A DNA stretch of 64,000 bases from Chamaea fasciata (lineage: Eukaryota; Chordata; Aves; Passeriformes; Sylviidae): contig JARCOQ010000002.1 in NCBI GenBank assembly GCA_029207755.1, forward strand, positions 1,736,001 to 1,800,000, in the 5' to 3' direction. Of this stretch, positions 51,641-64,000 are shown one piece after another. The notes beneath the pieces were generated by a model. That model ran no database searches and had not been told where the DNA came from. It saw only the letters and a program-made list of their open reading frames with translations. How positions within the stretch are numbered: the stretch's first letter is position 1; every line of letters starts with the position of its first letter. The position numbers were made by a program, and so were the translations under genes.

Positions 51641-54600
51641 GATGCATTCTGGTCAGTTCAAGTACGCATTAAGCCACCAATTGAAATTTTACAGGAACAA
51701 GCAGCTTGTAGGAAGTTGATTTTGCATTGTCAAAGCGACGTCGACATTTTAAGGAAATGCTTTCAAAGCGTAGTGGATGGAAAGAAATCCCAAATCGGAC
51801 AAACGTCTTAGAATGTAGCCTTTGATATTTTTTGTAGCCTGAACCCTGAGCACAGATATATTTTGGCTTGCCCTGGCTATGCAGTTTGAACACGGTACCA
51901 TGCATTTCTCACTGCCTTCCCCCATCCACTGGCATCAGCAAGCTGCTTAGCTTTCTTGTCACTCATTTTGATACTTGTGCTTGCTCTTGCAGCTTCAAGT
52001 TTAATTTTGGAGCGTTCCCCGGAGGGTGTCTTAACTGAACCAAGATTTGAATTCTATGGAAAAAAAAAAATAGAAATCCAAATAGAAAGAACTATTGTTT
52101 TCCGATTACTGAGCTGAGATGCCTGCTCATGTCACAGGGATCTTGGTCAGCTTTCGTGTGCACAGACGCAAACCTGAAGCATTGCATTAAATCAAAAGAA
52201 CTCTTCCCTTTGAAGGGGGGCAGGAGACCAAGTGGTTTTGGGTCTCTGTAACTCGGTTACCCCACTGGAAAGGCAAAAAGAATCTGTTTTAAGACACGAC
52301 AAAGTGTTCAAGAAAGAATTATGCCAGAATATCTCTATGCCAGCTATGGCTGAGGGACAAGAGAGAGTGGAACCTTAAGCAGAGTTCAAGTTTGTATTTA
52401 ACCTTTGGATTGCATCTGGCCACTGGAGCCAGACTGTAAACTCCAGAACCGCTGAGGCAGTGGCTGAGTATCAATGAGCCAGTGGTCTGGGCTGATGTTC
52501 AAAAGGAATATAATCTGAGTTAAGGATTGGAGAATCAGCAAATTCATATGGTGCACGCCACTACAGCACATGCATTCATTCATATTAATCATACTGCAAC
52601 ACCCCCCCTGCTCCCCATGCAACTCCACACATTTTCCAGTTGAAGCACTTTCTCCTGACGCTTGGGAAGAGTTTTGTCCCCTGAGGTTTCGCTGCAGTTT
52701 ACCACCAGGCAAATACTTCACTAGAATGGCGACGTCAAAAACGACACAGAAACTCAGGCAAAGACTCCTCTCATTTCACTTCTCCCAAACGAACGGTCAC
52801 AAACCCCACACGATCAGAGGATTGCTTCCAACCCAGAGCCTCAATTCACTAAGATGACATATTTACGTGTTTGTCGCCAGCGTCTCTTCAGAATTCCCTC
52901 TCCCCTGCCTCCCCTCAGTCTTACCCACTAACAGCAGTAACAGCTCTTCCAGATTTTCCTTCAGTTAGCCTGACGGAATTCAAAGAGATTGATCATGTTA
53001 TATCCCTTCAAGAGAGACAATGCTGCCTTCTCTTGTTTGAAGCTGCCTGCCTGGATGACAAAACAGCCCTATTCACACAGTGCTGTTTTGGAGCCTCAAT
53101 CTGCTGGAAAGCATCACTCCATAAAACTGCCCGAAACAACACGTAAGGAGTCCTTGAAAAGGGATGGATGGGTTCAAGCAATATCTAAAATGGGATTTAA
53201 TTTAATTACTGGTAACTCAGATTCTGACAGGAAAACAAATGACTGCCTCAGCAATAAACTTCCATAAACAATGGAAGTTTCTGTGGCTCCATGTATGCAG
53301 TGTGGATGTGCAGCACTTCTCTACTACTCAAAACATCCTAAAACATTCACTTGTTAGTGTAAAGAACCATCTGAGAGATCCCACACTTGCAATCTCATAC
53401 AAGTTCTTTTTAAAGGGATGACTGGCACTTTTTGCCAGAATCTGATCAAATTCAGCCAGATCGCATTTCACATCCATTCATCAATAAACTCACCATCAAA
53501 TCCAGACACAGGATTCCTCAAATGACATCAGAATCAGCCATCACCTCCCTGAGCAGCTGCTGAACCTGGCCCGGCCACTCTACCAAGGTTTCAGGGAACA
53601 TCTCCTGACATCAGGGGCACAAAGGGAGGGTTTAATACAAAATCGAATGTGGATGAAACCATTCCCTGTTTTCTCAGCCTAAACCAAGGATTTCTCTGCC
53701 TGGAAACCATGGAACAGAATTACCTGGCTCTGAGATGGGCAAGCACAGGCCTCAATTGGATCTGTACTTAAACCCAGCGTGCCTTTGCGGTATCTGGCAT
53801 GCGTCTGCAGCAAAAGACACATTTATGTGTTTCACAGAATCCTGGATGAAATTAATTATTCGCTAGAACGCCAAATTATTTCAATATTTTCACCACACAT
53901 CCACATTGCTGGATAGTGTGAACTTGTTTGTTTGTTCAGGCAAGAAATAACTGCACTTAAAAAGCCAAAAATATCTGTACACACAAACTTTTTTTCTTTC
54001 ACTGAGATTTCTAGAGAGGTAACATGAGAAAACAGGGAAATCAAAAGAATGTTGCTGCAGAACTGAAGATGTTGGATTGGTTGGATTTTAGTATAACTCT
54101 ACAATCCAAACAATTTTGTTTGCAGCTGCAGGAAGAAATTAATGATGAAAAAATCAGGATGAGAAAATGCTGAGGCTGTTGTGCATGGCAGAGGGAGGGG
54201 AAAAAAACTTGTTTGCCTATTTCATGATTCATTCTTGGTTTCTGTTTTCATTTTTTTACAGTTAAGCTAAAACCAAAATATTTTCATAACATTCCAAAGA
54301 TGTTTTAAATGGCAGGAATACATACATATGGCAAGGGGAGCTGGAGACCTTTTCGCTTGCCATGTACTTAAAATATGTTCCACAATGAGAGTGGCGATCC
54401 AGGGTCACTACATTGTTATGCATGATGTTATCTCAGATGGGAACATGAAATCACACAAAATGTTCCTGATTTTTGAAGGAAACCAGTAAGTGACCAAATT
54501 TAATAAACACCGCTCAAAGACACTGGAAAACATCTGCAGGAAATTTTCTCTTTTGGAGTTCGGCTTGCAGAAATTGATAAATAATCATGTTATCCAAGAA

Positions 54601-55948
54601 CATTACAATAACGTTCAAGTCGTTTGTCCATGTTTAGGTTTTGAAATGGAGAGGAACCTCAAAATACTTTTGTGCTTTGTAGGGCTCACCCTTTTCTTTG
54701 AGCACAGACTATTTCAAAAGTTTATTAATTTGATTTATGCCACTTTTTGGTCAGTACAGCAGGAAAAAGACAATTAAATATAAAAGGCTCCTTTCCAATC
54801 AACGAAAGGACTGCAAAGTTCTGAGTCAGTAGCTTCAACAGGAGCCACGCGAGAAAAGAAATTAAAATCATTCCATCATCTCACTGAACTAAGAAAATAT
54901 TTCTTGTAATGACTTGACAATCCATGACAAATCCTTTATGAGCTGGAGAGTCCACTTATCTACAAACAACAGCTCAAAACCCATAAAGAAACTCAGCTTT
55001 GAAAACTGGTTCTTGCCAAATGGAATTCAATGGTCAATCATCCATCAATAAATAAGACTTCTGTAACAGAAAACGAATTACACCTTCTCAATCAAACAAG
55101 GGAGTGGGCAGAATGTCCAGCTGGGGCTTTTTTCTGCTCCAGCATATTTTCTTCAAATTTAAAGCACGAGCAGAGACTGCTGCAAACTTTCAGGATTCAT
55201 TCAACTGCCAGGAACAGTGTTAATCAAGAAAGACTGCTGGGTCCTTCCAGCACGCTTCAACAAACTCAAAAACAACACCACCTCCAACTCAATTTAAAAA
55301 TCAAGCAACCTGATGACCTGCATGTATGTAAAAATTTTATTTATTTTGAAGTAAGAGTAATAATTCCAAATTAACTTACATCAGTTTGGCTCCAATGTAC
55401 CTGTCAAATGCATTATCTGAGCTATGGGGCAGGAGCTTTTACTGAAGAAAACTGCTCCTTGACAGCTGGAGTAGCTCCTTTAAAGCTTGGATTACTGCTG
55501 ATGTACTCCAATTTTTTTTTTTTCCTTATTCTGGAAGTAGACAATGAATTTCACCAGCTGGCAGAGAGCTCTGAAATTAAGTTACTTACGGCATTCATTG
55601 GTAAAACTTCAAACTGGGGAGCTGCAGAAGCCAGGCCTGGTTAGGCTGACAAACCACTGTTTGATTCTGATTATATTTTAAAAAAAGCCCAGATAACAGC
55701 TAAAAACCCCAAATAACAGTGCTGCTCCTCTTCCTCTCCAGAAACAGCCTCTAACTGAGAGGTCAAGGCAGAAATCTGCTTTGCAGAAGGGTATTGGGGT
55801 GTCCCAAAAGTGAGAAAATTCAGGAATGTGCTCGTCTGCTGAGGAAGGCCAACACCACACACCTGGCTGAATTAAAAGGCTTCAACAATAATTTCAAAGG
55901 AAGTTTTCCTCATCAAAACTTCTTTTGCATTTTCTTGAGGGGAAAAGA

Positions 55949-55959
55949 GGGGGGGGGGG
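55949..55959. repeat. G11 homopolymer
   Basis: About eleven G bases follow 'gaggggaaaaga' and precede A7. Such a run may form quadruplex structure together with the nearby GGGG, and is prone to sequencing error. Confidence 0.75.
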
Positions 55960-57768
55960 AAAAAAAGCTGCTTAATGAATATCTTAGTTATAATGACGCA
56001 TTCTGGTTTCATGATTTTTATGAGGCAAGTAATTGTTTACTTGTTTCTTCTTAGCTGCAAAACTGGTATCAATTGTATAATCACCCAGAAAGACAGTTTT
56101 CATAGGGATGAACCCAAATTCCTTAGAATATCAGTATTTTTTTAAGCTTTTTGGTAAATAAATGGGATTCGAGTTGGGGGAACCCCATGGGTTTTCCAGG
56201 AATCAAGAATAATTATTAGAGTAAGCGCCCCACATTTCTTTGCTGGTTTGCTTATTTTGACCACAGTTGGAACAAAACCTTTAAATGCTGGTGTCTGAAG
56301 TGCTTTATTTTGGCTTGGAAAAGAAGCACAAATCAAACATGACATTTCTTTCAAACCACATTTCAGTCAGACTCGTGTTTTTCACTGCCCTGAACCGATC
56401 CTTGAGAACAGAAGGTTAAAAATGTTTTATGTTTTCACCGTGCCAACTGAAACAACCCCAAACCTGAGCCATCAGCAACTTGTGAGAGACCATCCAGGGA
56501 GATTTCCCAAGGCTCCTGTCTACAGGGAAGTATTTTCTTTTCTCTCTGTTCCCTGTGTGATCGCCAGGCAGCGGCAGACACTCCAAAGGGATGTCCACAA
56601 TTAACAATCCTACAGCTCCTGCCTGGAGGCTCTTGGTGCATTTATGCCAACGTCCAGTCATTGCCTCGGGAGCGAATTTTGGGTCAAATCCAACACTTTT
56701 TGTTGAGGAGTTGCTTGGGTAATCTAGCTGGTATTCCTGGGGAAAACCTATGCTTTTTCCAGACTATCTTCCATGTTAGCAGGTCTAAAAGCTTCCCTTC
56801 AGACTGTTTTCCATCGTATTGGATGCATATCTGGCAGACAAAACAGCCTGGTGCGTCTCTTAGGCAGAGCTTGACTTTATCTCTCAAGATAATTTGGGCT
56901 TTGCAACCAGCCCTGCTTTGTTTAGCCTCCTCAGCGAAGGGAAACAATAAAATATTGGCAACACCGAGAACTTGGAGTCAGGCAGGTGTTGTTTTTGTGT
57001 AGGGAATCTGAATCATCAGCCACTGGAAAAGCAGCTCAGCTGATTAGTTCAAAATTAGCTTCAGCAGCTTGGGAACAAATACTCTTAGGCTAAGCCACCA
57101 AAATACCGGTGGTGCTGCACAGGATATTGAAGTAAGAATTTGGTATCCTGGGCCTGGTGGGATCTCACTGGTGTGATTTCTGTCTGGGGGTAGAGGAGTT
57201 GGGTTTTTCCTGGTTTTGGGTTAGATGTGAGACTAGAAACACCTCACAAAACACAGACATTACTGTAATTTGCAGAAATGCATTCCCGCCGAGTTCCCCC
57301 TCCCCTTTTATTTACACCTTTTTTCTGCTCCCTCATTTTCAGTCACTGTATTAAAAATATACATAAACCAGACACCTTATCCCCAAGACATACTAAGGGA
57401 AACCTGATTCTGAATTCTCACTCATTTAACTCAGTGCCTTGACAAAGCATCACCCGAGAACCTACATTCACACAGTTCCCAAGGATTTAGGAACACACCT
57501 TTAGAAACATTACTTCATGTGTTTTATCCCACTTTATCTTATCCCCACACTACCCTGCATTCAGTTTCCTCTGCCCTCTTTTGCTCCCCTCTGTGGTGAA
57601 TGGTCTCTGGAAAATGCTGGGTGTGGAGAGACTTCCTTGCTCACTAGGGAAGAGAGGAGTTTTCCCATCCCAAGGAGTGCTGGTTGTTATTGTTCCTCAC
57701 GCCCTTCTGAATCATAGAAAGCAACCCCCTGCTTCTCAATATCAGGCTTTTCAACACAGGACAAGTGA

Positions 57769-57791
57769 AAAAAAAAACAAACAAAAAAAAA
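57769..57791 (+). repeat. A-rich tract with C interruptions
   Basis: A runs of nine to ten bases are separated by 'caaac'. It is the third member of the A/C-rich low-complexity class in this window. Confidence 0.75.
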
Positions 57792-60524
57792 GGACCTAAA
57801 ATCAAGCCCTCTACCAAAAGCACCATTTTCCAGGCACACGGATAAACTCCACCCAGGATATCTGACAATAAATCTCTGATTTCTGTGGGAAATACTCAGG
57901 CATGTTACGCACAGCAGACAAAAAAAGCATAATAACTTTTGCCCCTCAGTGAGGTCAGTCAATTGTGAAACCTCAGAATTGCTTCTTGTTGCTTTCAATT
58001 AAACTTTGCACATTCATCCCCTTAATTTGGAGGGACTCAGCTCAGGGAGACTGGATGAAAACTGAACACAGAACTTATCCCATGAAACAGCCAAATGAGC
58101 CACCCACCATAAAAAACCAGGAGGGTATATTGTACATTTTCCTGTGGGCAAGGGGGACTCCACCTATTTCCATTTGGGATTTATAACCAGCATCTCACAC
58201 TCACTGTAAAGATGGAAAATAAATCAGGTCATACGAAACTCCACAGGAATTGCTGTGACAATGGTTTGATGTTTTATCTGCAGATCGTGGAGCTGTCACA
58301 AACAAACTGGGGGGAATGCCAATGAAACATTCATCCGTGTGAAGCTAACATTTTTACAATATAATAATTCTATTTTGAGAGTGAAAGTATTGGTGATTTG
58401 AGCAGTACAGGCCCCAAAATAAATACAAACCAAGTGTGATCTCATTCAAGCATAACAGTTTTGCTGCTGTTGTAAACCACAGTCCTTGCTTAGGAAAAGC
58501 AGCTACTGATTTATGTCGGGCAAATTCGAATATTTGCAAATATGAGTTTTCAGCTGTGTCATATAAAGCTCTCCCACATGAGAGTTTACCATCCCCTCAA
58601 GTCCCCATTTAAAAATCACAAATTATCTGCCTCTTTCCACTCCCTTCACATTTCCCCCATTTCTCCATCCTTAACACCCACTGAAGCTGTGGAGGCTGGA
58701 TGCTCTGACCACTCACTCAGCCGGTTTGATCGACCAACAGCATTTTGGAGAGCAAACACGCACAGAGCAAGTGCAAGCCACCCCTTGACCTTTAGCACAC
58801 ACTACTCTTGCTCACTTTGATTTTCCCAGACTTCCCTTTCTGCTGTGACGAAAGCAGCGCTCAAGACCTGGAACTTCCACTTATTATTCCAGAGGATGTG
58901 CCGGGACAAAGCCGGACGTGGAAACTTCTGCTTTCACCAGGGGGAGAGGAGGGAAGGGCTGCCGTCTTCTTCTAAGGTGAGAAGTGGCTCTCAAACAATA
59001 AACTTTACATAGGAAAAATTATTCATCCCCGATGCTATTCCAGGGAGAGGGAACGCAGTTAAACCCGCAGCTCTGACAAAGTGCCTGTCAAATGCTGATA
59101 AAAATATCAGTTTTCTTCTTCTAAACCAAAACAGGAGATGCGATAGCAGCCTTTAGACTGCATGATTTCGTTTAAGATCGGGGCAACAAAGTCTATCAGA
59201 AGAAAAAGAAGAATTGGCATCACAGTTTGATTTTTAATCGCTGAAAGTTGCATTACTCTGAGTGCTTTGACAATAAATTTTGACAGGCTTTCAAGGAAGA
59301 ATTATTTTCTCTCCGCTGCAGATATTCTCACACCATTCAGCATCTAATATTCCGTCAGCAGCTGATGCACTGCCTTTCTTTATTTGCTTCTAGCAATATT
59401 TCACACCTGCAGAACGAGTTGATAAAAACTACCAGCAAAGCCCCTGTACCTCAGTGCGATGGGCAGGAATCACCAGGAGATCATTCACAGATAAAGAGTT
59501 TATTGCCCAAAATCTGCCCCGCAGTGTGGAGGAAGGACTCCGAACCTTTCTGACCTGTTCCCGACTGCAACGCCCACAACAGGAGCAGCCAGCTGCAGGG
59601 AAGGGGCTGACACGGTTCGAAAAATGCCCCAGTTTTTACCAACCCAGCCCAAAGCAGAGTGTGTGAGCAGCTCAGGTATGCAGGGAATAATCTGCTGGAT
59701 AGATCTGCCTTCCTGATACCACCCCAGAGATTTTCAAACGGGCAAGAACACGATAAAATCTGGCCTACTCCACATGCACAGTTAAATAACAGAGGGCACA
59801 GAAATGTACTTAAGATTTTCTGCCAGCTAGTAACTGACATATTGCCCCATATTGTGTTTCGCTGAGGACACTGGCATTTCATTTGTCAAAGGCAGTCCCC
59901 ATTTTATATCCAGGATTTTGAAGGTCCACCCTTTTCCACACACCTAAATCCTAGAAAAGTAAAGATTTCCTATTTTATCTTCCCACGCAGGTAAGCCCTC
60001 CCAAGGGAACAAACAAAAAGCTGAGATAACACACAAGACTTTGGACTCTTAATTACTTTTCAGGTCATATCAGACGTTAAAAGGTTTGGGAAAAGATGCA
60101 TTTCGAGTTAGATGTGGTTAAAGAAACAGAAAATAATACCTGGCCCCGAGAAATTCACTCTCATTACTCAGCACACAATAAGGAGATGAGACAAGCACAA
60201 CAGGAGAGGGGTTAGGACAGTGAGGAAACATAAATGTGACAATTAGAAAGAGAAAAGGCCACCACCTAATGAAAGAACTGCTCCAGATTGTTGAAAATAA
60301 GCAATGGGAGAGAAGGATATTGCAGTTTCTCCTCAAAGGAAAATATAAAGAAGAGTAAAGCAAACACTGAGATCTTCAGGAGAGTGACCAGAGAGCTGAG
60401 AGCCCCTTCAGGTAAAAGGGCTGAAGGAATATGACCAATGCCTCGTGACAAAGTTCTACTTAATTGCGTGGAAAGATTGGGACAGGAAAAGAAATCATAT
60501 GATCAGAATTGAAAAGCAGGAGTG

Positions 60525-60547
60525 TGATCACATCACATATGTGATCA
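60525..60547. repeat. inverted repeat, 9-bp perfect arms
   Basis: TGATCACAT (60525-60533) and its exact reverse complement ATGTGATCA (60539-60547) flank the 5-nt spacer CACAT. The spacer partly repeats the arm, so TCACAT occurs twice. TGATCACA-type palindromes resemble dimeric bZIP or nuclear-receptor sites only loosely. No further evidence of function was seen. Confidence 0.75.
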
Positions 60548-62243
60548 GGAATAAAAAAAGGGGAAAATAATACAGCTATACAGGGGAGGAATAGCAATAG
60601 GCACTGTCTGAAGATAAACCTGACAGTCCTCAGCACCCTCGGCAGAAACGCCCTTTCAATGCTGGTTATTTAGCTCTGGTTGTAAAGGTAAATATTGGGG
60701 TGGGATATTGGCATGGCAGCCCTGGGTGAGACCTGCTGGAGAAGGTACCCAGAAAGTCCAGAAATCCTAATTTTCCAATGCCAGGATGGCCCTGTAACAA
60801 CTCAGAAAAAGGAGGAAAGGGAAGCCTGGAAGCAACAGAACAAGGACCGGCGGATGGCTCTTAGTTAAACGAATTTATGCGGAAGCAATTTGTGACAGCA
60901 GCAACTCAGAGCTTTACGTGAGTCCGCAGGATGTGACAGATCACGTGTGGGGCACATTCACATGTGTCTGTGTGATGAAAAAAGGGCCGTAAACTGTCCT
61001 TGTGTGGCTGCTCAACAACTCCTCACTGCTCCTGCACAACTGCTGCTATTCCCAGATGATGCCAAGCACACCACAACAACGTGCAACGCCGTGCTGTTAC
61101 TCAGGCTTGAAAATATGTAAGTTCAGCCCTAATTCTGCTTCCTCCCCAGCTGCAAGCAGGACTTTTTCCATCTGCCTTCTGCCTCACAGGCGAAGGTTTG
61201 AGTCTTCTCACCACACTGTAAACACCCAGCTTACAAAACAGGAGGATGACTAAAACGCTGACAACAGCCCTCAGCAATGAGAAGGCAAGAGAAGCCTGCA
61301 TCTGCAAGGACAGGATGAAAACATCCCTCATAAAGAGCTCTCACACAAAAACCACCAAGTTTAACTCAGCCAGGATGAGAGATTTTAGCTATCGAGTCTG
61401 TCTTTTTTTTTATTTCAGTGCTTTCATTTCAAGAGGGGGTCAAAGCGATTTTGTCTGCAGCTCTTAACACACTGATCATTAGCTGAGTACCCGCTGTGTT
61501 TAGAAAAGACACTTGAAACTTACTTTTTAATACCTTAATCAATCTCAACTTCGAACAAAATCAAATGCTGCCTTGTTTCCTTTAAACTTTTAAATCTCAA
61601 ATTTTCAGAAACAACGGTCTCCATGCAGATTTTAAAAGCCAGGTGAAGGACTAAATTTTCTTTCACAGCAGACTTTAAAAAAAAGCCAACCCCAAAAAAC
61701 AAGAGGTTTATTGATCAATAACTGCCTTCACACCTGTCTTACCACAAGAGCTGCTCACTGACACCTTTGAAACCATTCCACACCAATGAGTTAAAGTTCA
61801 GCTCAGACAAGGATCAGGGCCTGCTCCTGCCAGCTTGTGCCTTTTGGAAAAGCACTGGGAATGTTCTGTAGGTCCACAGCTGTATTTATGAGTCATGGCA
61901 GCTTTTTATGAAACCAGTCAGGGCACAAACTTCCTTCTCTGAGTGAAAACCTGAGAGAGGGAAAAGCTGCTGCCTGCTGGGAAAAGACTCCAACGTTTCT
62001 GAGGACAAGAATCCTCAAACGCTGTTTACAGCAAGTGATGCAAGATTTTTGCTCAGCTTTTCAAAATAACCTCGAGATGATGTTCCAGCAGCTCTCGGAA
62101 CCCTCAGAGCCACAGCTGCCAAGCAGTTTGTGCTCGTCCCATGGCTGCAACCCTGGATTCACACAGGGAAACCGTGGGTGAGGCAGGCAAGTTTCCATGG
62201 AAACCTGCCTAGCTCCTGCCAGGAGGAGCGAAGAAAAAACAAC

Positions 62244-62259
62244 TTTTTTTTTTTTTTTT
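62244..62259. repeat. poly-T run
   Basis: About 16 T bases followed by CCCCC. On the minus strand this reads GGGGG then A16, similar in form to the long poly-A at 29286. Confidence 0.85.
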
Positions 62260-63049
62260 CCCCCAGAGAGGGTTTTGATGATTTTGACTCAGCATTTTTC
62301 CAACAGTTCCATTAATAAATCCCAGGATTTGTAGCTGGGGGCTGCTGATGGAATAACACACTGATCTCAGAGGGAATGACTCCGCTCCTGACTTCCTTAT
62401 CAGCAGTTTATCTCAAAGACATCGTTCTTTCCACCTGGGCAAATCCCTGGCACTCTTCCACACAATGCCTGTGAAAGAGTGTGTGCGCACACAAGCCCCC
62501 AAAACCCCATCGTAAAGAATAAACTTTCAGTTTCTTACCTCTAACACTCATTTGGTTCTTTTAGAGGAAGGATTAGAGAATTGTTCTGCTGACATGATCT
62601 CTCCCAGCTCTGCAATCTACGGATTTTTTTATCTCTCACTGGAATTTTTTTTCCACACTGCATCTTGTTTGAGGGTTTGGGGTTTTTTTCTCCTTGTGGG
62701 TGAGGTGATGGGAGGTAAAATTAGATTTTACCACCATGAAATTTACTCACTCTACACCTGAGAACCCCCAGGGCTTATCCTACAACGTGCTGCTACCTTT
62801 AGTTCAGATGGAAAGGGAGGTGCACGGATGGCTGGGAGCTTTTGTGCATTACTAATTATGAAAGAACACAAGCTCACTTTAGTATTAGGAATTATGTCTT
62901 TTAAGTTTTTCTGCAAGTAAAATTTTGTAAAGATTCCACTGACTCCTGCTGAAAGGGAAAGGATGTTGGTTCTGTCTGAATTGAGAAGTGTTTAAAGAAA
63001 GAGATTGTGCCACTCTTTAAGAGGAAGTTTTCTGGTAAGACGGCATCAG

Positions 63050-63120
63050 GCAATTCCTTCAGGTACTGGAAGGCCTCAGTTTGGTCACCCAGGAGCTTCT
63101 CTTTTCTAGACTGAACAATT
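63050..63120 (-). mobile_element. CR1 LINE fragment, antisense
   Basis: The plus strand reads 'aattccttcaggtactggaa', 'ggcctcagtttggtcaccca', 'ggagcttctcttttctagac' and 'tgaacaattt', which parallels the avian CR1 text read in antisense (CCTTCAGGTACTGGAAGGC, then GTCTCCCxGGAGC, then TTCTCTTCTCCAGGCTGAACAA). This is a different part of CR1, upstream of the segments at 43.5 and 48.2 kb. The copy is short and diverged. A weaker extension to about 63020 is possible. Confidence 0.75.
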
Positions 63121-64000
63121 TAATTAGTGTAAAAATCCAATAAAAAAAAGAATAGAAAGAACAGCCACTGATCAATTACATCCAACAAAGGCACACGTGA
63201 CAGAGCAAGATAATGTAAATAAAAAAGCTGGACACTGCTGCGCTGCCAACGAATCCTTGCATCACTGCAGAGCATCATGCAAACTGCAACAGGAGATAAA
63301 ATTTTGCCAGAGTGCGTACTTAAAGACTTGGCAGGAGCCTCATTTCACTTCATGACTGCACTCAATCCCACAAGCAGCATGCAGAGCAGCAGGGTATCAT
63401 TTCTATTATATCTGACATCAGCAGCTTCAGACAGATAAAGAGATGTCTCTTGGTATCTCATCCCCCCAAGGTCTTTGCAGTTCAGAGCAAAGGATTCTTT
63501 GGAGCATCAAACCCAACAAAAACTTGGTTTAAGATTTGGATAGGTGCTGGAAATGAGGTTGTCAGATTTTTTTTAGCCAGGGAATTGCAGTTTTTTCCTA
63601 TATAAAAACGAGGCTGGAAGTTCAAAGAGGAAGTAACAAGATTACTTTGGCACACAGGATTCTAAGCCTGTTTCTTCTCTTTCAGACTGAAGCCCCGCAG
63701 CTTTTATTTGGGAATGTGAGCTGTGATAATCCCAGGTGACTTCACTGCACCACCAATGTTTATCTTGCTATCTACCCTCTCTAGGTAAATAGCCTGCACA
63801 GAGACAAATCACTTCTTGGCGATAAACTTCATTTTCAGGCTGATCCTAAGGCTTGTTCTACTGTATCCCACCATCCAACAAGGGAAAATAAGCTTCCCTC
63901 CCCCTTTAAAATCTTCCCATGCAAATTTCTACTTGATAGCTCTTAAATGAAGATTTTTCTTACAGTTACTCTGCAAAGGTATTTCTATACACAGGATCTG
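63121..64000. other. non-coding stretch, no recognisable gene
   Basis: Mixed-composition sequence up to the window edge with no supported exon, repeat or RNA gene. Nothing indicates a gene entering from the right. Confidence 0.6.

Larger units (their letters stand above)
51645..63045. other. non-coding stretch, no recognisable gene
   Basis: About 11 kb without a supported gene. It contains a G11 run at 55949-55959, an A/C-rich tract at 57769-57791, an inverted repeat at 60525-60547 and a T16 run at 62244-62259. A possible but weak CR1-like patch near 60380-60420 was not called. Open frames up to 133 codons show no conserved-looking motif. Confidence 0.65.

Noticed and set aside
60375..60425. 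Possible CR1 text 'gagagccccttcaggt'
   Set aside because: The similarity to CR1 'cagagccccttccagtgcc' covers too few bases and the flanks do not continue the match.
1..64000. CRISPR array, phage, integron, biosynthetic cluster, tRNA or rRNA
   Set aside because: No regularly spaced repeats, no gene packing and no RNA gene text were seen. The sequence is vertebrate nuclear in character.

Overview
The window looks like vertebrate nuclear DNA, most likely from a bird. Base composition is AT-leaning. The longest open frames (175 and 166 codons) are what chance gives in 64 kb, and there is no operon-like packing, rRNA or tRNA. The best lineage marker is a set of chicken-repeat 1 (CR1) LINE fragments. 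Two carry the familiar CR1 3'-end text ('ccctggcacagggtgcccag', 'aggctgga'), and one carries the segment further upstream ('ggtactggaaggc'). CR1 also dominates turtle and crocodilian genomes, so 'bird' is an inference from how well these copies fit avian consensus text recalled from memory.

Layout. 1-8.7 kb is non-coding, with one decayed CR1-like patch near 4.5 kb. At 8.85 kb there is an isolated 60-codon frame with an MGCCSS start behind two TATA-like boxes, a weak gene candidate. 9-23 kb is non-coding with microsatellites and short tandem duplications. 23.2-25.8 kb, minus strand, holds the two best exon candidates: an 89-nt internal exon with clean splice sites on both sides (23211-23299), and a possible terminal exon coding for a membrane segment and a basic tail, ending in a stop plus AATAAA (about 25530-25800). 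26-43 kb has homopolymer runs, one near 40 A, and no recognisable gene. CR1 fragments lie at 43.5-43.8, 48.2 and 63.05-63.12 kb. Small palindromes and AT-rich homeodomain-type motifs lie at 3.2, 42.9, 47.8 and 60.5 kb.

Overall this reads as a large intron or gene-poor intergenic interval. No multi-gene system, CRISPR array, phage or gene cluster is visible. The exon calls and the regulatory candidates need alignment or transcript data that could not be consulted here.
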